A stretch of DNA of 64,000 bases, from positions 9,422,041 through 9,486,040 of the forward strand of contig CM026565.1 of the NCBI GenBank assembly GCA_015143295.1, in the 5' to 3' direction. The position numbers were made by a program, and so were the translations under genes. A model generated the notes under the pieces. That model was given only the letters and a program-made list of their open reading frames with translations. It ran no database searches and had not been told where the DNA came from. Positions 55,701 to 64,000 of this stretch are shown here, one piece after another (position 1 is the stretch's first letter; the number at the start of each line of letters is the position of its first letter). Source of the DNA: Tetracentron sinense. Taxonomy: Eukaryota > Streptophyta > Magnoliopsida > Trochodendrales > Trochodendraceae.

Positions 55701-57768
55701 ATAAGCTAGAGAATAATATAATTTTAGTAACCTCACATGATTTGCCTAAAAAAAATATTGCAGCCTTATTCTTTCACATCAACCAAAGTGAGCTATCTAT
55801 AGTGTTGACTTGAAAACTAATGCTCTTGAAGTACCCAACCAAAAGCTTACGGATATACACTACAGTAAGTGATATTTTACTATCAATCATGTTACAAAAT
55901 TTTAATTTGATTTCAAAATAGTAGTTAACTTTTGTTTTTGTAGTGCTAATCATTATAGGAATCACGTCTTTCAAATGGATCTTTATATATTGGGTGATTA
56001 ACATGTTTTTGATACAGTGATGTTCTCAAGTAATTGGTTAATTATCGCATTCTATTCTCTTTGATTTTCCTATTGTTATCACTCTCTTATTTGAAAATTT
56101 TTTAATTTCAATTTTTAAATACAAATATTATATTGTTAAATAAACAAATTTGTATGTTTTGTGCTTAATAGGGCTAGAATTCAATTTTTTCATTAGAATA
56201 AATATTTTAAATGATTTAATGTAATGAATGTCAAATTCATTAAAATTGTGATTTTCAAGTTTGTCATTTGATCTACTATTATACAATCATTAGAACTGTA
56301 CATTCACTTGCATCGCACATGCATTTCACTAGTATATATATATAGAAAAGGGTACACCAACCTCCTTGTCTTATTTTCTTGTGAGCCAGGTATGACATAT
56401 CTTGCGATATGCCCTACCCTTGACCGGCCTGATGTCCGGCTTTATCATTCGTATCGTGAATCACAATTCTTATTCTTGATTGGTTTATTATATACATATA
56501 CTTGAAAACCCTATTCATGCATGCATGCGTGCTTGTGGGTGTAACTTGTGAACTTAATAACGATATGGAGGAATTGAGGATAACATATGGCATCGAACAA
56601 TTTTAAGCACATGGTAGACTTGGAAAAGTCGTAAAGCATATCATCATTTTTACTAAAATTTGGGAAAAGTCTTTAGTTCACATCTCATGGTTTTAGTCTC
56701 ACATTTTACACAAGCATTACATCAAACACCTTAAATGCAATATCTCTTTAACCCCTTATACGTGGTTCCCTAACTTTATATTCCCCACCCATTCATGTAT
56801 TTTAACAAACATGTGGTATTCAACCCTTTTTACCTTTATTTATTTCGTATTTTCTCAAGCAAACATTTCATCAAACACGTGGGGTGTGTTCATTATGAGT
56901 AAAATACCCTTCCACCATTTTCCATCACCCCACACATCACAACACATGGCTTCGAATCGCTTCCACATCCACCATCCATTCATACATCCCCACACTCATC
57001 CTTTATCTTGTTTAATTTAAGGAAGTTAAGCATTGGAACTAGAAAGGGAAAAATAGGGAAGATTCAATACACATATACACAAGAACCTATGTTAATGTTA
57101 AGATAGTTAGTAGGGTGTACAAACCTTGAGATCAAGGCTTGATCTTGGAGAAAACCTTGGATTAGAAACCCCAATGGTAGAGGAGAAACCTTGCTTGATT
57201 TGGGGAATATCCTCCTTCTTCTTCAATCCAAACCCTTCTTAGAATCCCCAATCTCTCCTCTTCTTTCTCTCCTTTCCTCTCCCTTAGGTTTAGGCCCAAA
57301 AGCCCCAAATGCTTTCTATTTATAGGCAAGGGTTGAAACCCTTATTTTCGCGTGTTTTTAAAAACAGATTTTCGCGATGACGATCGATCGTCAACTTGGG
57401 ATGATCGATCGTCCACACCTCCAGTAGACTATCTAATTTTCCTGGTCCTCGGCGATCGATCGTCATACTTGGGACGATCGATCGTATGAGAACCCGAAGG
57501 TTGCCCAGATTTCTGGGCTTATGACGCTTGATTGTCGCCATGTGGCGATCGATCGTCAATCCCATATTTTCATCATTTTTCACCTGCAGACCCCTTGTGG
57601 TATTTTCAACATTTTCCTCAACATTTTTAGCATCTTAAACCCCCTTGTTCACGCTGCCCATGTGTCACTGACATCCAATTTCTCATGAATTATTAATTGG
57701 ACTACATAAAAGGCCAATTGGCTATGAAGACACTGTTCATTAGGTACAAAAAGTTCCGGGGTGCTACA
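52767..57768 (-). repeat. Solo LTR S6 in LTR-H, TSD CTCTT, split by a Helitron
   Basis: It runs TGTCGCGCCC to GGGGTGCTACA, flanked by CTCTT at 52762-52766 and 57769-57773. Without the Helitron it is about 2326 bp. The hairpin lies at 53185-53216, a GACGATCGATCGTC palindrome cluster at 57378-57562, and a TATA-like box at 57317-57324 (minus strand). The LTR at 58267-60218 is an inverted relative. Confidence 0.9.
53657..56332 (+). mobile_element. Non-autonomous Helitron
   Basis: The 2676-bp segment starts TCTCTACTATTATAATG and ends CACTAG, between A (53656) and T (56333). A small hairpin, TGCAT-CGCAC-ATGCA, lies about 10 bp before the end. The empty site is visible in the related inverted LTR at 59838-59870, where the sequence is continuous across the junction. 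No Rep/helicase frame is present, so it depends on another element. Internally, TTAACCACT(G/A)TTAATA blocks with inverted AAGGTTA...TAACCTT arms recur (54340-54420, 55300-55460), with a (CT)n run at 53931-53952. No captured gene was recognised. Confidence 0.85.
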
Positions 57769-57773
57769 CTCTT

Positions 57774-58266
57774 CGAGGTCCTTGTTTATCATTTTTCCAT
57801 ATTTTGAGTCGGGGTTGAGTTAAACGTTGAATTTCCAGAGTCGGGTCTGCTAGAAATCTGGACTACAGAAATCCATTTCCAGACCAATCTGCTTTAGAGC
57901 CCATTTACGTAATTAAAAACTCAAAATTAGGATTTATCCATTAGACACAAAATGATTCTCCTTTGAATGATGAATCGAACAAGTTGAATCATTAAAATCC
58001 AATAAGGAAGGCAAAAGTTATGCATGAAATATCAAAGTACAAAAATCTGGAAAATTTCTGTTGTAGGTACGAACGTTCATAGGGACCCTACGAACACGCT
58101 ACGAACGTTCGTAGACACTCTATGAATGATCATAGAGGCCTGAAAACCTGTGTAAACTCACTGGAAAGCCTACGAACGATTGTAGGAGCGCGAATTAGAA
58201 TTTTTGTGCTAGTTTTTTTGGGGTTCTAACCCCTTAGACTGTAAATAGGAGATCATTTGGGGATTT
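57774..58266 (+). repeat. LTR-H, second part, with ACGAACGTTCGT motifs
   Basis: It continues LTR-H after S6. Between about 58070 and 58190 are variants of TACGAACGTTCGTAG, the palindrome of this LTR, with a weak TATA-like CTGTAAATAGG near 58239. It is cut at 58267 by the start of another LTR. Confidence 0.65.
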
Positions 58267-60218
58267 TGTAGCACCCCAAAACTTTTCAATGCCTCATGAA
58301 TAATATTTTCTTATCCCAAGAACCTTCCATGTAATCAAATCGTGAATTATGAGAAAAAGGATTGTAATGAACTATATGGGGAGTATGAAAGGGGGGTTAG
58401 TACCCTAAAGCATGAGAGCAAGGTTGGAAACACCCCAAAGGGGTCTACAGGATAAAAGGATGAAAACTGGGATTTGACGATCGATCGCCACATGGCGACG
58501 ATCGATCGTCATGAGCCTAGAAACTTGGGCAACTCATTGGATCATGGATGATCAATCGTCCAAAAAACTGACGATCGATCGCCCGAAGACAGAAAATCTG
58601 GTCAAGCATATTGGAATGTGGACGATCGATCGTCCCAAGTCGATGACCGATCGTCATCGCGTAACTCTGTTTTTAAAAAACATGCGAAATTAAGGGTTTT
58701 AACCTTTGGGCTTATAAATAGAAATTCATTTAGGGTTTTTGGCTTACCCTAAACCTAGAGGAGAGAGAAAGAAGATGAGAGATTTGAGAAATCCAAAGAG
58801 GGGTTTTGGATTTGAAGATCAAAGGAAGCTCAAGCTTAGATCATCCCCTACTCAAGCAAAATCTTCCTCCTCAAGGGTTGCTTCTCCATCAAGTTGGGGG
58901 TTTTCCAAATTAAGGGTTTCCTCCTAGATCAAGCTTCCATACTCAAGGTTAGTACACCCTTACTAGTTCACTTAGTAATAATCCAGATTCTTTGAAACGA
59001 GAATGGTTTGAGTATGTTTACCCAAATTTCCTACCTTAAACCATTGATTCCTAAAATAATGCAAAATAAACTAAGTGTGGAAGGATGGATGGAATGTATG
59101 GTTGGATGAGGCGATTGGATGACAAATGGTTATGGTGAATGATGTATGATGAAAATGATGGAAGGGCATTGTACTCATAATGAATACACTCATGTGTTTG
59201 ATGAAATGTGTAGATGAAAAAATGTGAAATAAATGGCTACAAGAATGTGAACCCTACATGTTTGATAAAATGCATGAATGACTTTAAACACCAAGACTAA
59301 GGAAATATGAATAAAGGGTTAAAGAGATAGTGCATGCAAGGTGTTTGATGAAATACATGTGTGAAATGTGGAACCCAAGCTATGATATGCGTACTAGGGA
59401 TCTTTCCTCAAAACTTGGTAATTATGATAATATGCTTAGGTGTTTCCTTAAACTCTCATGTGACCATAATTGTTGAAATGCTATATGATGTCCTCAATCT
59501 TTTTACGTCATTATTATGCCCACGAATTACCACACACGGCATGCATGCATTCATGAACCGAGGTTTTAAGTATATGTATATAAGAAACAACAAGAACAAG
59601 AAATGTGATTCATGAAATGAATGATAAAGCCGGACATCGGGCCAGTCAAGGATAGGGCATATCGCAAGATATGTCATACTTGGCTCACAAGAAAACTCAG
59701 GAATTAAGGCAGCTGCAACAACACGAAAGGTCATCGAGCTGGTCAAGGGTAGGGCATATTGCAAGATATGTCATACCTGGCTCACAAGAAAACAAGTTGA
59801 TCAAGCTGGACAAAGGGCCAGTCAAGGATGTTGGTGTACCCTTTTCTATATATATATATATTCACTGAAGAGAATTTACATTCCCGGCTCACAAGTCGCT
59901 ACAAGGGCACTAACATCTGGCTCACAAGTAAACAAGTCAAGTCATGGCAAGCAAGACAAGTGATTCCAAGCAAGACAAGACACATGTGATTCTCATGATA
60001 CAAGAACAAGTTTAACACGACAAACAAGTTTTTTTTGAAAAATACGAAATAATATTTTCAAGAACAAGACATGACTTTTAAAGTATGAGTTTTATCGGAT
60101 TTTTTGCATTCACTCATGCATATCACGATTATTACATTGCTTTAACTTTGATGCTATGAATGTCATATGTTGTTATAATTGTTTTAAATTGATGTGATGA
60201 ATTATATTTCGTTGTTTC
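58267..60218 (+). repeat. Partial gypsy LTR, interrupted by Gypsy-3
   Basis: It starts TGTAGCACCCC and is an inverted relative of S6. A GACGATCGATCGTC cluster lies at 58478-58655 and TATAAATA at 58713-58720. It ends at 60218 within the LTR (GTTGTTTC), where Gypsy-3 begins, before reaching the hairpin. The remainder would lie beyond the window. Confidence 0.8.
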
Positions 60219-63024
60219 TGTCACGACCCGTAACCCACCCTAGGAGTTAGAGTGAACTTTGAACGACTAATCATGACTTGCTTGACAAACCAACCTGCAA
60301 AACCCACAGAGCATATACAATAGAGGACAAAACAGCGGAAACATACTCTAACATGGTATAGCGGAAGTCTACCAAACCTCTATGTATATACATAAGCAAT
60401 CCAAGTTTATACAAAAAGAATCCAAAAGAAAGTGCAGACATGCCCGCCAGAATACATAAATCTGACTCTCATCTCACCCACAGCTAATCCACTCAGAATC
60501 TAATCACCACCTACTGATAACCCTTTACGGGAGGTTCCTCCAAAGGCTCCTCGACGTACTCCTCTTCCACCCATGGACCAGGAGCACAAACATCAAATGG
60601 AGAAGCAGCTCCCTCAGAACCTGCCGACATAAGAAGTACGGCTGAGCATGGAATACTCAGCGGGTACTAAATACTAACCAACAATTATAGCATAGAAATG
60701 GCAATACATGATCAGGAGCAATTCATATATGTCAAACGGAAACAATTCATATCATACGAGGAAGTAAAGCAGTTTATAATCATGCTTGTAATTCGTAGAA
60801 AGCTGATAAATCCTCTTGAAAACATCGTGCACTTGACTTGACTTGAAATATCTTTTCGTACTTGAAAGCTTGTCTTGCCTATCTTGCTTGATTCTTGTAT
60901 GTCGTGTCATGTCATGCATGCTTGCTTGTGATGATGTAACTTGTGAGATACACTTGTGAGATGCACTTGTGAGATGCCTTGAGAGGGAAGGGAGACCCTT
61001 CTTTATGCAATGCACTTGAGAGGGAAGGGAGACCCTTCATCATGATATGTATCTACTTGCGAGGGAAGGGAGGCCCTTCTTCATGATATGCACTTGTGAG
61101 TGAGGGGAGACCCCTCGTGGAATGTTGGTTCTTGTCTTCTTGTGAAAAGCGAGGTAAAACATATCTTAGGATATGTCCCACCTCTAACCATGTTCTTGAA
61201 AACCTCGATAAATCATGTCATGCATGCCGTGCTCGTGGGAAACGTGTACATACTTGCATTCCAATTTAAAGATGACATTTGGGTAATTTCACAACACATA
61301 TAGTATCAAAGATTGAGCAATTCAATATTCATAGCATTTAGGGAAAGCAGGAAACACACTATCATAGGCCCTAGCAATATTTAGAATTTCCTAGGTATGC
61401 ATTTCCTAATTCACAGCTCACTTTATTCACCTTGGCATTTCATCAAACATGGTGTGTTCATTTTGGATTTACCCTACAACATGCTTTTCTAGATGGGTTT
61501 TTCTCAAATCATACATGTATGTTCATTATTGGAACAATGCCCTTCCCCATTTGTTCATCACACATAACCATTGGCATCCAATCGCCCATTCCATCTCCAT
61601 TCACCATTCACCATTCATCCATCTCATAGCACATGTATCAATGAAAGAAAAATCAAAAGAAATAGAGGGAGAAGTGGAACTATAACTAGGAGGGTAGTAA
61701 GAAGTACCGACCTTGAAGAAATGAGGAAGAAACCCCCTTCCAAAACGACTGTGAGTTGCTGTCCTAGCTTGGAACACGAGCTTCGCACGAGCTTGAGCCG
61801 AGATCTTGAAGAAAAACCGGACTGGAAGTGATCTAGGGTCTCAAAACCCTTTGATTTCTCTCCAAACTGGAAACCCTAGGTTTGGAATCGCCTTCTCCCC
61901 TTTCTCCTATTCTCTCAAACTCTCTAAGTGTTGAGAATGAGCCCTAAAGGCTCGGGTTAAACTCTTAAGGTAAGAGTGAACTGACAAAAGACCATAACAC
62001 CCTTACTAAATTTCTGTAAAAACACGAGTGTCCAACTCGTGGTGCTGTGAACAGTGCCAACTCGTGGTGCTGTGAACAGTGCCAACTCATTGTGCTGTGA
62101 ACAGCGCCAACTCGTTGTGCTGTGAACAGCGCCAACTCGTGGTGCTGTGAACAGTGCCAACTCGTGGTGCTGTGAACAGTGCCAACTCGTTGTGCTGTGA
62201 ACAGCGCCAACTCGTTGTGTTGTGAACAGTGTCAACTCGTGGTGCTGTGAACAGTGCCAACTCGTGGTGCTGTGAACAGTGCCAACTCGTGGTGCTGTGA
62301 AGAGTGCCAACTCGTTGTGCTGTGAACAGCGCCAACTCGTTGTGCTGTGAACAGCGCCAACTCGTTGTGCTGTGAACAGCGCCAACTCGTTGTGCTGTGA
62401 ACAGTGCCAACTCGTTGTGCTGTGAATAGCGCCAACTCGTTGTGCTGTGAACAGTGCCAACTCGTTGTGCTGTGAACAGTGCCAACTCGTGGTGCTGTGA
62501 ACAGTGCCAACTCGTGGTGCTGTGAGCAGTGCCAACTCGTGGTGCTGTGAACAGTGTCAACTCGTTGTGCTGTGAACAGTGCCAACTCGTGGTGCTGTGA
62601 ACAGTACCGAACCCGTTGTCCTTTGTGTTGTGCATAGTGCTGAGCACGTTGTCCGTTGTCTTATGTACAGCGTGCCCGTGGTGAGTTGTACAACGTGCCC
62701 GTTGTGAGCTATACAACAGATGCACACTGTATACGTTATCAGAGTACGTTGTCCGTGCTACGTTATCAGAGTACGATGTCAGAGCACGTCCTTAGTGCCT
62801 TCCGAGCTACGTTTGCCTACAGGTTCAGACTGTTTTGGCCATATCTTTTGACTCGTTCATCCGATTTTGACGATTCAACTTGCGTTGTGTTCGTACTTCG
62901 AAAAGGAACATTTCTAACGTTTCGAAATTTCCAATTTCTTCCTTATTTATTAATTATACCTCTTAAAAGGAAAAATGACAACGAAAGTGTCATGTTTTAA
63001 GCATGAAAAAGTCTGGGCTCTACA
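60219..63024 (-). repeat. 3' LTR of Gypsy-3
   Basis: Plus-strand TGTCACGACCC to GGGCTCTACA, 2806 bp. It belongs to the S2/S3 group but with a much larger tandem array (62030-62611). The hairpin is at 60636-60667 and GAGGGAAGGGAG units at 60975-61110. It is followed on the right by a polypurine tract and integrase, so it is attached to an internal region. Confidence 0.92.
62030..62611. repeat. 25-bp minisatellite, about 23 copies, Gypsy-3 LTR
   Basis: Units contain CAACTCGT(G/T)GTGCTGTGAA. The period is 25 bp, one base shorter than the 26-bp arrays of S2 and S3. Three units make 75 bp, so all frames cycle with a 25-residue period and stay open. The 190-210-residue open frames here are artefacts of that. 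Confidence 0.93.
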
Positions 63025-63042
63025 TCCTCCCCCTTTACAAAA
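63025..63042 (-). other. Polypurine tract of Gypsy-3
   Basis: Minus-strand TTTGTAAAGGGGGAGGA directly precedes the LTR start TGTAGAGCCC. The conserved TTCGAGGACGAAATTT block lies next to it. Confidence 0.9.
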
Positions 63043-63124
63043 ATTTCGTCCTCGAAATTCAGACACTACTTGTATTACAAATCAAAAAGGAAATTACAGT
63101 CATATACAAACTCATTCCAAAAAC

Positions 63125-64000
63125 TCATTCAATTAATTCTGGGTATTTTGCTTTGACTTCCGCTTCACGCTCCCATGTAGCTTCTTCCCGAGCATGGTGT
63201 TGCCATTGCATAAGAACCAAAGGGATTGTCTTGTTGCGAAGCACCTGATCTCTTCGATCCAAAATCTGAACCGGCTTTTCAATCAAGGTGAGATCCTCTC
63301 GAATCTCCAACGGTTCCAAGTCTATGACATGCGAAGGATCCGTAATGTACTTCCGAAGCATAGACACATGGAAGACGTTATGAACTGCAGCCATGTGAGG
63401 TGGGAGAGCTACCCTGTAAGCAACCTCACCAACTCGTGTGATAATCTCAAAAGGCCCAACATACCGAGGACTGAGCTTGCCTCGCTTGCCAAATCTCATG
63501 ATCCCTTTGCTAGGAGATACTTTCATAAAGACTTGATCCCCTACTTGAAATTCCAAGTCCCTACGGCGTGTGTCCGCATAGCTTTTCTGGCGATTTTGAG
63601 CGGCTTTCAATCGATCCCGAATGATCTTAACTGTGTTTGCAGTTTGCTCAATCAACTCCGGACCAAGTACTTTCCTTTCTCCTACCTCATCCCAATAGAG
63701 AGGAGACCTACAACTTCGCCCATACAAGGCCTCAAATGGTGCCATTTGAATATTTGCCTGATAGTTGTTATTATAGGCAAATTCAACCAAAGGCAAGTGC
63801 TCTTCCCAACTGTCTCTGAAATCCAACATACAAGCTCGAAGCATGTCTTCAGTGACTTGGTTCACTCTCTCGGTTTGTCCATCCGTCTGTGGATGAAAAG
63901 CGGTGCTGAAATCAAGTCGGGAACCCATAGCCTCCTGGAAACTTTTCCAAAATCTTGACGTGAATCTTGGATCCCGATCCGACACAATACTAACAGGCAC
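63125..64000 (-). CDS. pol: Gypsy-3 integrase core and chromodomain-like tail (open, runs off window)
   Basis: An uninterrupted frame of 291 codons continues past the window edge, so no start is assigned. Visible: SDRDPRF with a catalytic [14 protein letters not shown] with the catalytic [72 protein letters not shown] and the tail [15 protein letters not shown]. Positions that are stops in Gypsy-1 and Gypsy-2 keep Q or R here. It is the best candidate for a recent, possibly functional element; the rest of pol, gag and the 5' LTR lie outside. Confidence 0.92.
   Translation of the reverse strand: MPVSIVSDRDPRFTSRFWKSFQEAMGSRLDFSTAFHPQTDGQTERVNQVTEDMLRACMLDFRDSWEEHLPLVEFAYNNNYQANIQMAPFEALYGRSCRSPLYWDEVGERKVLGPELIEQTANTVKIIRDRLKAAQNRQKSYADTRRRDLEFQVGDQVFMKVSPSKGIMRFGKRGKLSPRYVGPFEIITRVGEVAYRVALPPHMAAVHNVFHVSMLRKYITDPSHVIDLEPLEIREDLTLIEKPVQILDRRDQVLRNKTIPLVLMQWQHHAREEATWEREAEVKAKYPELIE

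Noticed and set aside
53657..56332. Gene capture inside the Helitron
   Set aside because: The frames at 54781-55209 are short, low-complexity and overlap on both strands; I recognise no exon.
62030..62611. CRISPR-like regular repeats
   Set aside because: Units are contiguous with no unique spacers, and the context is a plant LTR.
61957..62725. Open frames of 192-212 residues with 25-residue repeats on the minus strand
   Set aside because: They are products of the 25-bp minisatellite, open in all three minus-strand frames; no independent coding signal.
63194..63958. 254-residue frame on the plus strand
   Set aside because: It is an antisense shadow of the Gypsy-3 integrase, which has clear conserved motifs on the minus strand.

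Overview
The window reads as plant nuclear DNA from a repeat-rich, probably dicot, genome. Nearly every base that can be assigned belongs to an LTR retrotransposon. I found no ordinary host gene, tRNA, rRNA or CRISPR. The elements are Ty1/copia elements of the Sirevirus type (long LTRs, repeated polypurine tracts, an extra env-like ORF after pol) and Ty3/gypsy elements of the Tekay/Del chromovirus type (LTRs of about 2.4-2.8 kb, integrase ending in a chromodomain-like tail). One LINE and one non-autonomous Helitron are also present. Element names used here (Copia-A/B/C, Gypsy-1/2/3, solo LTRs S1-S6) are local labels.

The layout is a nest up to six levels deep, ordered mainly by matching 5-bp target-site duplications (TSDs). 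Copia-B (minus strand) runs from 1065 to 51896. Copia-A (plus, 2678-42389, TSD TGCTC) sits inside it. Copia-A carries Gypsy-1 (minus, 3193 to about 14498), solo LTR S1 (14850-16423, TSD TATTC) and, in its 3' LTR, the composite Gypsy-2 (20420-41448, TSD ATCTA). Gypsy-2 carries S2 (20883-23368, TSD TGGGG) in its protease gene and Copia-C (about 28170-39898) in an LTR. Copia-C carries S3 (31090-36153, TSD TCATA), and S3 carries S4 (32207-34682, TSD TCTTA). Copia-B also carries the LINE (about 43016-45050) and S5 (46022-48619, TSD CTCAT).

Right of Copia-B, 51897-64000 is a second stack: an LTR fragment, an LTR (52279-58266) holding solo LTR S6 (52767-57768, TSD CTCTT) with a Helitron inside it (53657-56332), a partial LTR (58267-60218), and Gypsy-3 (60219 to beyond the window), whose integrase frame is open. 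The first kilobase looks organelle-like, possibly mitochondrial, but is not proven.

Most pol genes are dead, with stops, frameshifts and lost catalytic residues. The best preserved coding units are the Copia-C pol fragment (one stop), the Copia-C env-like ORF (429 aa, intact) and the Gypsy-3 integrase. The most unusual signals are regulatory. Nearly every LTR family has a cluster of short palindromes just upstream of a TATA box, with a different palindrome per family. One cluster type is shared almost verbatim between a copia LTR and the gypsy LTRs, and the same kind of cluster plus TATA box recurs inside Copia-A and Copia-C just before the env-like ORF. A 32-nt hairpin is conserved in all well-preserved gypsy LTRs. 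Both gypsy elements with a preserved gag-protease region show intron-like signals at the same place.
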